Below are positions 53,089 through 61,792 of a stretch of 64,000 nucleotides of DNA, one piece after another. Both the position numbers and the translations under genes were made by a program. Below the pieces are notes generated by a model. The model did not search any database. It was not told where the DNA came from and saw only the letters and a program-made list of their open reading frames with translations. The stretch is from Paenibacillus sp. HW567 (GTDB taxonomy: Bacteria > Bacillota > Bacilli > Paenibacillales > Paenibacillaceae), in assembly GCF_000374185.1 (NCBI RefSeq), contig NZ_KB910518.1, positions 2,489,687 through 2,553,686 of the forward strand. The letters run 5' to 3'. The stretch's first letter is position 1, and every line of letters begins with the position of its first letter.

Positions 53089-55371
53089 TTATATTTCAAA
53101 CTCGTCCGTTGAAACTGAAAGACCGCCATTCTGCAAACCGTTGTTATTGGCTACAGCAAGAACGTACACTCTATATTTAACTCCCTTAACAATTAATGCG
53201 CCGTTAACATCCCTTTTCGAGGCTATAATTGCAGGATTCGTGCCATTAGGAGTTATGGACGTAAAATACGGGGATTTCACCGCAATTGCTTCCGCTGAAC
53301 CAAAACCTTGCTTGGCTGGAACTACAAGGACCCGGTATTCCGAAATATTGGACTCGTTAGCGGATGGGGTGAATCTGATTAGTATTTTTCCATCATCTAC
53401 ACTATACGTTACATTGGTGACCGATTTCACCGGAAGCTTAGTGGATAAAGTAACTGCATTTGACTCTGAAGACAACACATTGGTGCCGGAGTACTTCCCG
53501 CTTCCAACTGTTAAGACATATACTTTGTAGCTGGTGCCGCTCTTAATTACTGTACCGTTTACGTCCCGCGCTGACGAAGTCAAGACTTGACTGGTGCTGC
53601 TTCCTGAGGTGCCTACCGAAGTATAATTGGAGCTGGAAACATTATTCGCCTGGGATAAGCTGAAGCTGCTGTAATAGGAAGTCGGGACCACCAGGATACG
53701 ATATTGGTTAATGTATGTCTCATCTGTGGCATGGTTAAAGGATACTTGTAAATCACGCCCGTCTTCGTAATCATTCACATCACTTACAACCAAGTTCGAT
53801 ACAGGTGATAATCTGTAGTCTAGAATTAACGTAATGAATGGCGCTTCAGTGGAAAGAATATTGGTACCCAAATTTTTCCCGCTTCCAACCGCTAACACAT
53901 ACACTCTGTATGGTGTTCCATTCTTAATCACATCACCACGCACGTCTCTTGCTGACGAGGCTAACACTTGACTGGTGCTAGACCCTGCTGTGCTCACCGT
54001 TGTGTAATAAGAGCTGGGGACATTATTGGCCTCAGATAAACTAAAGCTGTTGTAATAGGCGGTAGGCACAATTAGAATTCGGTACTGGCTAATATACGTT
54101 TCATCTGTAGCGTGGTTAAAGGATACTTTTAGATCGCGGCCATCTCCATAGTCGCTAACGTCACTTACACTTAAATTAGTGATATTGACCGAGGACAGCG
54201 TAATTGCAGATGATGCAGCAGACAACAAATTATTGGCTGCATTGCTTGCACTGTCTACCCCCATAACAAACACACGGTAACTAACTCCAGTCTTAATCAG
54301 AGCCCCATCTACGTCCCTGGCTCCAGATGATAATATTTGGGTGATATTAGCGCCCATTTTGTTGACCTGCGTATAATTTGAGCTGTTAACAGCATTGGCT
54401 GCCCCCAGGGTGAATGAGGAATAATTAGAAGCCTTGACCACAAAAATCCGGTAAGAGCTTATCTTGGACTCATCCGATACTTTATTGAAACTTACAGCTA
54501 AATCCCGGCCGTCACTATAATCACTCACATCATAGACTTGTAAGCTGCTTGGAGCAGCTACAGTATTATTGTTCAGGGTTATCGCCGCCGAACTAATCGA
54601 AAGTGCACTGGTGTTACTGCCTTTACCTACTGCCAGGACATAAGCTACATAGGTTTGATTGCTTCTAATAAGTTCACCATCCACATCCCTTGAATTAGCG
54701 GTCAGTCTAATCGTAGGATTCGTGCCTGCTAATACTGTGGAGTAATTGGAGGACGGCACCCTTTCTGCAGACGAGAGACTAAAGGTATTCCAAGCCTTTA
54801 CAATCATTACCCGGTAATGATCCACCAGTGATTCATTAGAGGATTGGTTGAAGCTGATCTGAAGATCCCGGCCGTCACCAGTATCACTAACATCCTTTAC
54901 CTGCACATTCGATGACGGAGTTACAATCCCGCTTGCGCCACCTGAAGTCGTTATGGTCACCACTTTTGCAACCTGATTCCAACCCACCTTATGACCCAGT
55001 GCCTCACTGATGAATCGTGTAGGAACCATCGTTCTCCCGCTCAAATTCTGTCCAGGCACATCTAGAGTTACAGCTTTATTGTTAATCGTGGCTATCTTTG
55101 AGCCAATCTTTAACATAATCGTTGTCTCATCTTTAGTGGCTGTTACCGTCTGGGATTTCTGATTCCACTTGATGGTGGCATTAAAGGCTTCAAAAATTGC
55201 CCGCAACGGTACCATCGTCCTTCCATTCACCATCACCGGTGCCCGATCTGTGGATAATTTAACCCCGTCAATAATAATGCTGATGGGCACATTGGCAGCG
55301 TTCACCGGAGCTTGAAACATCATCGGCAAAGCTAATAAGCCCACTAAAATAGAAATCCATAACTTCTTCAC
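53089..55371 (-). CDS. Secreted stalk protein: copper-amine-oxidase-N domain plus five tandem ~110-residue repeats
   Basis: This 760-residue protein has a signal peptide (MKKLWISILVGLLALPMMFQ) and a 'stalk' domain called copper amine oxidase N-terminal (about 27-140: NGRTMVPLRAIFEAFNATIKWN, SGRTMVPTRFISEALGHKVGWN). Five repeats follow, each with V-x-DVSDYGDGRDLxVSFN, a YRILVVP-like strand, SSARDVxGxxIKxGxxYRVYVLAVG and a closing strand. Repeats 3 and 4 are the most alike. The Asp-rich repeat start suggests a calcium site and the fold is FN3-like; both are inferences. There is no LPXTG or SLH motif, so it is probably released or wall-associated noncovalently. The ATG follows GGAGGGTGAATCTGTGAAGAA-type sequence. 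Confidence 0.85.
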   Translation of the reverse strand: MKKLWISILVGLLALPMMFQAPVNAANVPISIIIDGVKLSTDRAPVMVNGRTMVPLRAIFEAFNATIKWNQKSQTVTATKDETTIMLKIGSKIATINNKAVTLDVPGQNLSGRTMVPTRFISEALGHKVGWNQVAKVVTITTSGGASGIVTPSSNVQVKDVSDTGDGRDLQISFNQSSNESLVDHYRVMIVKAWNTFSLSSAERVPSSNYSTVLAGTNPTIRLTANSRDVDGELIRSNQTYVAYVLAVGKGSNTSALSISSAAITLNNNTVAAPSSLQVYDVSDYSDGRDLAVSFNKVSDESKISSYRIFVVKASNYSSFTLGAANAVNSSNYTQVNKMGANITQILSSGARDVDGALIKTGVSYRVFVMGVDSASNAANNLLSAASSAITLSSVNITNLSVSDVSDYGDGRDLKVSFNHATDETYISQYRILIVPTAYYNSFSLSEANNVPSSYYTTVSTAGSSTSQVLASSARDVRGDVIKNGTPYRVYVLAVGSGKNLGTNILSTEAPFITLILDYRLSPVSNLVVSDVNDYEDGRDLQVSFNHATDETYINQYRILVVPTSYYSSFSLSQANNVSSSNYTSVGTSGSSTSQVLTSSARDVNGTVIKSGTSYKVYVLTVGSGKYSGTNVLSSESNAVTLSTKLPVKSVTNVTYSVDDGKILIRFTPSANESNISEYRVLVVPAKQGFGSAEAIAVKSPYFTSITPNGTNPAIIASKRDVNGALIVKGVKYRVYVLAVANNNGLQNGGLSVSTDEFEI

Positions 55372-55497
55372 AGATTCACCCTCCTGGAATGACGATTACA
55401 TTCTTTTCCTAAACCTTTAACGCTCAGACGTAGCTAAAAGTTTCATTATTTATTGTCGGTTTTTCCTTTGGGTTTGCGTAATCTCACTCTTTGTCGT

Positions 55498-55555
55498 AAA
55501 AAACAACAGAGCAGCAATTCTCCCGTTACTGGAGAGTCGCCGCTCTGTTGTTTTT
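55498..55555 (-). terminator. Terminator of the redox operon
   Basis: AAAAACAACAGAGC and GCTCTGTTGTTTTT form a perfect outer stem with a smaller inner stem. It lies about 30 bases beyond the ADH gene stop on the minus strand, with T-rich flank. Confidence 0.8.
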
Positions 55556-55581
55556 GGTGATCTGTTACTTCAACATGTGAA

Positions 55582-56610
55582 TTAAGGTCTAACCAGTACC
55601 TTAAGTGCTTGACGTGTATCCATTGCACGATAACCCTCAGGGACTCCGTCAAGATCTACCGTTACATCAAATACACGGCCAGGTTCCAGTGTGCCGTCGA
55701 GAATATCCGGTAATAGCTCTTCCATGTACGCACGTGTTGGTGCCGGTCCTCCCGCAAGCTTGATGTTACGCCCAAACAGACTTACAAAGCCAACAGGAGC
55801 TTCTTCATACTGTGGAACGCCTACACGGCTAATCACTCCGCCAGCACGAACGGCACCCAGACTCATTTCGTAAGCAGACATCAGCCCTACACACTCCAGA
55901 ACAACATGTGTCCCTTCCCCATTCGTCAACTCCCGGACTTTGGCGATACCTGCTTCTCCTCGTTCAGGAACAACATCAGTGGCACCGAATTCAATTCCCA
56001 GATCAGTCCGGATTTTATGACGTCCCATCAAAATAATTTTTTTGGCGCCGAGCTTCTTGGCTGACAGAACAGCAAGCAGCCCCACAGCCCCATCGCCAAT
56101 CACTGTCACTGTCGTATTCTCGTTCACGCCTCCCATTAATGCTGCATGGTAGCCTGTACCGTAGACATCCGATAATGTCAACAGGGAAGGTAATAAAGGA
56201 GATTCTTCATCAATTTCGTCAGGCAGCTTGAACATACTACCTTGTGCTTGCGCCACCCGGACAAATTCAGCCTGACAGCCGCTCATGAAGCTTCCGTGTA
56301 CACAGGAAGTCATCAATCCTTCCCGGCAAAACGGGCAGGTGTTGTCTCCAACCGCAAAAGGCACGATGACCAAATCGCCCTTCTTGAATCCGGAAACAGA
56401 GGTCCCCATTTCCTCAATTCGTCCAATAACTTCATGCCCCATGGCTTCACCATGCTCATGGGCATGCATGTTATGATAGGGATGCAGATCACTTCCACAA
56501 ATACACGCAACAACAACTTTTAATATGGCATCCGTCGGTTCTTGCAATTGGGGAACAGGTACTTCTTCAACGCGAACATCGCCGGCTGCATACATAATAT
56601 TTGCTTTCAT
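55582..56610 (-). CDS. Zinc-dependent alcohol dehydrogenase (MDR family)
   Basis: This 342-residue MDR enzyme has the catalytic zinc ligands in ACICGSDLHPYH (Cys about 36) and MGHEVIG (His-Glu about 58-59), and structural Cys in NTCPFCREGLMTSC, which has three rather than four close Cys. The NAD(P) fold motif is VIGDGAVGLLAVLSAKKLGA. The substrate is an alcohol or aldehyde. It is last in a six-gene operon with a MFS transporter, AraC regulator, flavodoxin-like reductase, tautomerase and aldo/keto reductase. Confidence 0.92.
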   Translation of the reverse strand: MKANIMYAAGDVRVEEVPVPQLQEPTDAILKVVVACICGSDLHPYHNMHAHEHGEAMGHEVIGRIEEMGTSVSGFKKGDLVIVPFAVGDNTCPFCREGLMTSCVHGSFMSGCQAEFVRVAQAQGSMFKLPDEIDEESPLLPSLLTLSDVYGTGYHAALMGGVNENTTVTVIGDGAVGLLAVLSAKKLGAKKIILMGRHKIRTDLGIEFGATDVVPERGEAGIAKVRELTNGEGTHVVLECVGLMSAYEMSLGAVRAGGVISRVGVPQYEEAPVGFVSLFGRNIKLAGGPAPTRAYMEELLPDILDGTLEPGRVFDVTVDLDGVPEGYRAMDTRQALKVLVRP

Positions 56611-56657
56611 TTTTAAGCTCCACCTTTTCTAATATCTAATTAACGTAATATACTTTT

Positions 56658-57650
56658 TTATTTAAAACCGGCATTAGATCCATACACCGGATGTGGGACA
56701 TAGGAATCCTCCAGTAATACAATTTCTTCAGGGGTTAAGGTAATCGAAAGTGCCGCCGCTGCATCTTCAAGATGAGCGATCTTCGTAGCGCCGATAATAG
56801 GAGCAGTGACCGGTGCTTTCTGCAGCAGCCAGGCCAGTGCAATTTGAGCGCGGGGAACGCCATGACTTGCTGCGATTGCCGCAACCTGATCAATAATGAT
56901 CCGGTCGGCCTCAGCAGTCGCATCATACTTAGCTTTTTGCACCTGATCGGTTTCTGAACGTTGTGTGGACTCTTGCGGATTTCGGGTCAATCTGCCTGAT
57001 GCAAGAGGACTAAATGGAATGACACCGATGTGTTCTTCCTGGCATAGGGGCATCATTTCCCTTTCCTCTTCACGGTAAATCAGATTGTAGTGGTTTTGCA
57101 TCGTCACAAACCGGGTCCAGCCATACTTCTCAGCGACATGCAGCGCCTTTTGAAACTGCCAGGCATGCATAACAGAAGCTCCGATATATCTAGCTTTCCC
57201 GGCTTTCACTACATCATGTAATGCTTCCATGGTTTCTTCAATCGGCGTATGCTCATCCCAGCGGTGAATTTGATAGAGATCGACATAGTCGGTTCCAACG
57301 CGTGTGAGACTTTTATCAATTTCACTCATAATTGCCTTTCGGGAAAGCCCGGAGCCGTTTGGACCTTCATGCATGCGCGAAAAAACTTTGGTCGCCAGGA
57401 CGATTTCATCCCGGTTAGCATAGTCCTTAAGAGCACGGCCGACGATTTCCTCGCTGGTTCCTTCTGCATAGACATTTGCCGTATCGAAAAAGTTGATGCC
57501 AAGCTCCAGGGCTTTTTTGACTATAGGACGGCTGTTCTCTTCATCAAGTGTCCATTTGTGAAATCCTCGTCCAGGTTCACCAAAGCCCATACAACCAAGG
57601 CAAAGCCTGGAAACATCCAACCCGGTATTGCCAAGTTTCACGTATTCCAT
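56658..57650 (-). CDS. Aldo/keto reductase
   Basis: This 330-residue enzyme has the AKR tetrad visible: Asp in NFFDTANVYAEGTSEEIVGRAL, Tyr in the same segment, Lys in VLATKVFSRM and His in LYQIHRWDEHTPIEET. Late segments LAWLLQKAPVTAPIIGATKIAHLEDA give the NADPH-binding end. It reduces aldehydes or ketones; substrate unknown. The start at 57650 follows GAGAGG, whereas the ATG at 57674 overlaps the tautomerase stop (TAATG); either is possible. It lies between the tautomerase and ADH genes in one operon. Confidence 0.92.
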   Translation of the reverse strand: MEYVKLGNTGLDVSRLCLGCMGFGEPGRGFHKWTLDEENSRPIVKKALELGINFFDTANVYAEGTSEEIVGRALKDYANRDEIVLATKVFSRMHEGPNGSGLSRKAIMSEIDKSLTRVGTDYVDLYQIHRWDEHTPIEETMEALHDVVKAGKARYIGASVMHAWQFQKALHVAEKYGWTRFVTMQNHYNLIYREEEREMMPLCQEEHIGVIPFSPLASGRLTRNPQESTQRSETDQVQKAKYDATAEADRIIIDQVAAIAASHGVPRAQIALAWLLQKAPVTAPIIGATKIAHLEDAAAALSITLTPEEIVLLEDSYVPHPVYGSNAGFK

Positions 57651-57673
57651 TTGATCCTCTCCATCTTCTGACA

Positions 57674-57856
57674 TTAGCGATCAGATAATAATTTTCCTCC
57701 GAAACCAATGTTGTCCCGTTCGCTTTCCTTAATCAAAACAATAAAAGCCGACTCGGGTACGTTCATAATGGTTGAAGCTGTTGAGGTAAGTTCAGTGACC
57801 AACGCTCTTTTTTGTTCTTTCTCTAATTTGCCTGCTTCAATCGTAATTACTGGCAT
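57674..57856 (-). CDS. 4-oxalocrotonate tautomerase-family enzyme
   Basis: This 60-residue protein starts with MPVITIEAGKLEKEQKRALV, giving the catalytic N-terminal Pro after Met removal. The size is that of a 4-OT monomer, which forms hexamers. SERDNIGFGGKLLSDR at the end matches the family. In this context it probably interconverts enol and keto forms of a reactive carbonyl compound. The ATG follows AAGGAGGAATTTAC. Its stop overlaps a possible aldo/keto reductase start. Confidence 0.92.
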   Translation of the reverse strand: MPVITIEAGKLEKEQKRALVTELTSTASTIMNVPESAFIVLIKESERDNIGFGGKLLSDR

Positions 57857-57874
57857 GTAAATTCCTCCTTATAA

Positions 57875-58426
57875 TCAATTCGAGTTGACGATATTCAAGG
57901 CAGCCTCAGGCTGAAGTGCATAAGCCGGGTACGCTTTTGCAGCTTGCTCTGCTTGCTCGTCGGATAGCTGCATAACTCCATAGACTGCGTAAGGTGCCAA
58001 GTAGCGGGTCCCGATCATATTGCTTGTTGCCTGGAAAGGGCGCAGCAGCTCTGGAAGGGTATACTTGAATGCACCGTCAGGGGTATAGGAAGCTTCTGGA
58101 GCACCTAAGCTAATTGCAAGCATTAGTTCCTTGCCATGTAGTTTGTTGCCCGTGCTTCCATAAGCCCAACCATAGGTAAACACGGCATCTTCCCATTTTT
58201 TCAGGAGAGACGGGGTACTGTACCAATAAAAAGGAAATTGCAGAATGATACGGTCATGCTGCTCTAGCAGCTCTTGCTCCGCCTTAATGTCGATTTCCTC
58301 GTTGGGATAAGCTTCGTAAACACGGTGTACAGTAACATCATCTTGTTTGTCCATCTCCTCTGCCCAGCGGCGATTGAGACGGGAACCCGAAAGGTTGGGG
58401 TGGAATACCAGTACGAGTGTTTTCAT
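57875..58426 (-). CDS. NAD(P)H oxidoreductase, flavodoxin_2/KefF-MdaB-like
   Basis: This 183-residue FMN/FAD enzyme starts with TLVLVFHPNLSGSRLNRRWAEEM, the nucleotide-binding loop of this group. ILQFPFYWYSTPSLLKKWEDAVFTYGWAYG and KELMLAISLGAPEASYTPDG are characteristic of quinone reductases such as KefF, MdaB and YwrO. It likely carries out two-electron quinone reduction as protection against electrophiles. The ATG follows GAAGGAGAGATTCTGA. It precedes the tautomerase by 18 bases. Confidence 0.92.
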   Translation of the reverse strand: MKTLVLVFHPNLSGSRLNRRWAEEMDKQDDVTVHRVYEAYPNEEIDIKAEQELLEQHDRIILQFPFYWYSTPSLLKKWEDAVFTYGWAYGSTGNKLHGKELMLAISLGAPEASYTPDGAFKYTLPELLRPFQATSNMIGTRYLAPYAVYGVMQLSDEQAEQAAKAYPAYALQPEAALNIVNSN

Positions 58427-58517
58427 TCAGAATCTCTCCTTCTCTCTATTTAGTAATTCGTTGTGGTGCCTGAGATAAGAATAACAAGATTAAGCATAGA
58501 CTTCTTTGCTGTGAAGC

Positions 58518-59450
58518 TCATTTTGTTTGTTCATTTAGCTCAAGCTTGACTTCATCCTCTGTGAACTTAGACTTCTGTCTGAATTCCGATGGCGAGAGCC
58601 CCAATCGAAGCTTGAACACTTTAGAGAAATGGGTGATATTCTCAAATCCGGCAGCATAGCAGACATCAGTGACGGAAAGCGCCGTTTCTAACAGCAGCCT
58701 CTCAGCCTTATCCAGCCTGCGGTTGCGAATCCACTTCAAGGGAGAAGTATGGTAGGTGGCTTGAAATTCCCGTTTGAATGTTGACAGACTTCTGCCTGAC
58801 AGATATGCCAGATCCTGCAGGGATACGGGATTCGTAAAATTCTCCTCCATAATCCTGCTGATATTGTCATTGCCATTGCTACCCGGCTGTAGCAACTGAT
58901 ACAAAAAATGTTCATTTGAATTTGTCAGATGAAACAGCAGCTCCATCAGTTTGATCTTAACCAACCCGTCACTGACCTGACTAGGCTGGTTAAAATAAGG
59001 CTGTAAGGACTCAAAATAAGTTCGGGTAAGATCATTAACCGCAATAATGGTTACCGGAGCAACATCGCTTACAGGATAAATTGGCTTCACTCCGGCGAAC
59101 TGGACAAATTCCTCGAGTAATTTCTCATTCAGAAAAAACATCATATAATCCAGCATGTAATCGGAACTGGCTTCCCCCGATTTGTCATATTCAATCAAAG
59201 TGGATTTATGAATAAAAATCATTTCATTACTGCGCACGGTATATTCCCGGTCTCTGAAACGAACCCTATAGGTCCCTGATTTCACGTACAATAACAGATG
59301 ATCCTTCAGAAAATACGAGCCCTTTCTCCCTTGCGTATGCAGGCAGAAAGTAATTACAGATAAGCCGTTTTGCTGTAAGCTCGCTGTTTTGTCCGGTGCC
59401 TTGATCAGCTCTTGCGGTGCCTTGATTGCTTTTCCGATACTACTGTACAT
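58518..59450 (-). CDS. AraC-family regulator
   Basis: This 310-residue regulator has an N-terminal cupin-like domain of about 200 residues (HLLLYVKSGTYRVRFRDREYTVRSNEM region) and a C-terminal AraC helix-turn-helix (SLQDLAYLSGRSLSTFKREF, GFENITHFSKVFKLRLGLSPSEF). It overlaps the MFS gene's end by 11 bases, so the two are translated together. I infer that it controls the operon it belongs to. The ligand is unknown. Confidence 0.9.
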   Translation of the reverse strand: MYSSIGKAIKAPQELIKAPDKTASLQQNGLSVITFCLHTQGRKGSYFLKDHLLLYVKSGTYRVRFRDREYTVRSNEMIFIHKSTLIEYDKSGEASSDYMLDYMMFFLNEKLLEEFVQFAGVKPIYPVSDVAPVTIIAVNDLTRTYFESLQPYFNQPSQVSDGLVKIKLMELLFHLTNSNEHFLYQLLQPGSNGNDNISRIMEENFTNPVSLQDLAYLSGRSLSTFKREFQATYHTSPLKWIRNRRLDKAERLLLETALSVTDVCYAAGFENITHFSKVFKLRLGLSPSEFRQKSKFTEDEVKLELNEQTK

Positions 59451-60666
59451 GAGCAGTTCCGCCTTTTTTATGCTTTTGATTTATGCAAGCTACCCCAATA
59501 CCTGCTGCCCCAATTATTAATAGGATTATTGCATTAGTGAAAACCAGGGATTGCACAGTCTGGACGTGAGCGATTTGTCTAATTAACGTCCCTTCATATG
59601 GTGAAAGTGCGGCTCCTAAGTTATAAGCGACCAACACGATAGTGGTACCGAGCTTGGCTATTTCCGCAATTTGCTGTGTAAAGGTATGCAGCAGATAGGG
59701 CATGATGCAGCGGAATGAAAAACCGATAACCATTGAACACAATGTAGTAAGGGCAATACTGTGCGAGACCGTAACTGCGAGCATGGATATTCCAAGTAAA
59801 AGAATGGATAAAGGAACGATAAAACCACTGACCCATTTATAAAGCTTTCCAAATGAGAAGCCGGCAATAAAGGCTCCTAAGCCTATAAAAGCAATCATAT
59901 TGCTGCCGTTCGTTGCGTTTCCAATATTCTGCTCCAAAAGCAAAGGAGTAATCTGGATATTATAGTTAATGAAAATAGTTACAATCGCAAACAGTAAGAT
60001 GCCAAAAGCGATCATCACTTGAAAAGCCTTTTTTTTATCACCTGGTGGGAATGATTTCGTTGTCAGGTGTTCGGTCCTGTTTTGCTTTAACTTACCGTTA
60101 TCACCGGGAACAAAGAAAAGGAATGCTATTAAAATGGGTAGGACCAGTGCATAAACATAAAATGATGTATACCAGTTGACTCTTAATAATTGGCCTACAA
60201 GTAAAGTCAGACAAATGCCGCCAAGTCCTTCAAAGGAGCTTTCCAATCCAATTAAGGTTGCCTGCTTACCTGGATTATCGTGATACAAATCGCTGATCAT
60301 CTGAATGGTTAACCGGTTAAATAGACCTATACCCAAACCAAACAAACAGCGGGAAATGAACAGCAATGAAAAAAAATCATGCTGTAATGCGGGAAATATC
60401 CCTGCAACGAGAACAAATCCTAACCCCGTCGCTATGGTTGCCTTTTTCCCAATCCGTAGCTCAAGCCGATTACCGGCTAAAACACCGAGAATGACAAATA
60501 ATGAAGGGATCGTAGTCAATAACCCTACATGTATCAGAGATACTGCCGGAAAATCCTTTGCTATCGCAGGAATGTTAGCAGCGATTACGGGTCCTGAAGA
60601 AATGAATAACGCAACTGATAGTAATGAATATGTCTTTAGCTTTTCCAAGGGTATTGAGTTATTCAT
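59440..60666 (-). CDS. MFS transporter
   Basis: This 408-residue transporter has about 12 helices. The motif NRLELRIGKKATIATG replaces the usual G-x-x-x-D-R-x-G-R-R loop, and RCLFGLGIGLFNRLTIQMIS is the helix-4 signature. It resembles multidrug/efflux MFS proteins of Firmicutes. The start at 60666 follows AAAGGGATG; the in-frame start at 60711 is less likely. It is the first gene of the six-gene operon and may export the compound the enzymes detoxify, or its precursor. Confidence 0.88.
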   Translation of the reverse strand: MNNSIPLEKLKTYSLLSVALFISSGPVIAANIPAIAKDFPAVSLIHVGLLTTIPSLFVILGVLAGNRLELRIGKKATIATGLGFVLVAGIFPALQHDFFSLLFISRCLFGLGIGLFNRLTIQMISDLYHDNPGKQATLIGLESSFEGLGGICLTLLVGQLLRVNWYTSFYVYALVLPILIAFLFFVPGDNGKLKQNRTEHLTTKSFPPGDKKKAFQVMIAFGILLFAIVTIFINYNIQITPLLLEQNIGNATNGSNMIAFIGLGAFIAGFSFGKLYKWVSGFIVPLSILLLGISMLAVTVSHSIALTTLCSMVIGFSFRCIMPYLLHTFTQQIAEIAKLGTTIVLVAYNLGAALSPYEGTLIRQIAHVQTVQSLVFTNAIILLIIGAAGIGVACINQKHKKGGTAHVQ

Positions 60667-60751
60667 GCATTCATCCCTTTCCCCCTCCCAATTTGTTTCT
60701 AACTTTATCATTTGAAGTTAACTTTAAGTCAAGGAAATTACTCCTCCTGAT

Positions 60752-61579
60752 TTAGTGAAACAACAGATAGCCCAGGAATACCACTGCCAACCCGAAACGG
60801 TAGTAAGCAAAGGGGGCAAGCTTTAGCTTATCAAGCAGCTTCAAGAATGTTACAACAGCCAGCATGGCTACGACAAAGGCCACTACAAATCCAGTGATAA
60901 AAAATCCGGTATCCGCCGAAGTTAAAGTGTTATAGCTCTTCAGCATTTCATAACTACTTGCAGCCACTAGCATTGGTACGGCAATGAGGAAAGAAAAATG
61001 GGTTGAAGCTTTATAGCTTGTACCTGTGAGCAGTCCCCCGGCAATGGTTGCCCCGGAACGTGAGAACCCCGGCCAAAGGGACAAGCATTGGAACAGGCCA
61101 ATGGAGAAGGCTTGCTTATAAGAAATCTGGTCGATGCTTTCTGCCTTTACAGCCACCTGCTTCTTCTCGCCATAAAGCATAAACGCCCCTCCCAGCACAA
61201 GCCCTGCCAGCACGAAGTAAGGAGAGAATAAATAATTTTTGATAAAGGAGTGAAGAACCAGTCCTAACACTGATGCGGGCAGACAGGCCATAATGACATG
61301 TAGCAGATTCAATTTCTGCAGGGGATGGGTATGTCTATCCGCAGAATTTCCTATTCCAATCCCCAGTATGCTGAGAAGCCTCCGCCAGTAAATGATCGCC
61401 ACAGCAAGAATTGCTCCAAGCTGAATAACGATTTCGAAGGTAGCTGCTTTTTCTCCTGTGAATCCGAGAAGCTCTCCAGCCAAGACCTGATGTCCTGTGG
61501 AAGACACCGGTAGAAACTCCGTAATCCCCTCTACAATCCCCTGAATAATCGCAATAAGATAATCATGCAGAATCTTCAT
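60752..61579 (-). CDS. uppP: Undecaprenyl-diphosphatase UppP/BacA
   Basis: This 275-residue membrane enzyme removes a phosphate from undecaprenyl pyrophosphate to recycle the wall lipid carrier, and overproduction gives bacitracin resistance. The two hallmark motifs are GIVEGITEFLPVSSTGH (about 15-31) and WPGFSRSGATIAGGLLTGTS (about 167-186). Length and helix pattern are normal. The ATG follows GAAGGAATGATACAAGC. It is monocistronic, 85 bases from the MFS gene start. Confidence 0.96.
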   Translation of the reverse strand: MKILHDYLIAIIQGIVEGITEFLPVSSTGHQVLAGELLGFTGEKAATFEIVIQLGAILAVAIIYWRRLLSILGIGIGNSADRHTHPLQKLNLLHVIMACLPASVLGLVLHSFIKNYLFSPYFVLAGLVLGGAFMLYGEKKQVAVKAESIDQISYKQAFSIGLFQCLSLWPGFSRSGATIAGGLLTGTSYKASTHFSFLIAVPMLVAASSYEMLKSYNTLTSADTGFFITGFVVAFVVAMLAVVTFLKLLDKLKLAPFAYYRFGLAVVFLGYLLFH

Positions 61580-61792
61580 GCTTGTATCATTCCTTCAAAA
61601 TAGATTTAAGGTGCGGTTTAATTCTAGGTTCTATTCCTAAACTAGCCGTGAAGAGACTATTAAAAAAATCTTAACTTCCTGGATATAACAGTAATGGTTG
61701 CGTTCTAATGTGCATCGTTTCTATTACACTTAAGAATTTATTAATATATGGGTGTTATATTTCCTATGAAATCTGAAGAAGGAAGTGAATCC

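Noticed and set aside
53540..54870. Repeated DNA considered as CRISPR or mobile repeat
   Set aside because: The repetition is in-frame and explained by the tandem protein repeats of the stalk protein.
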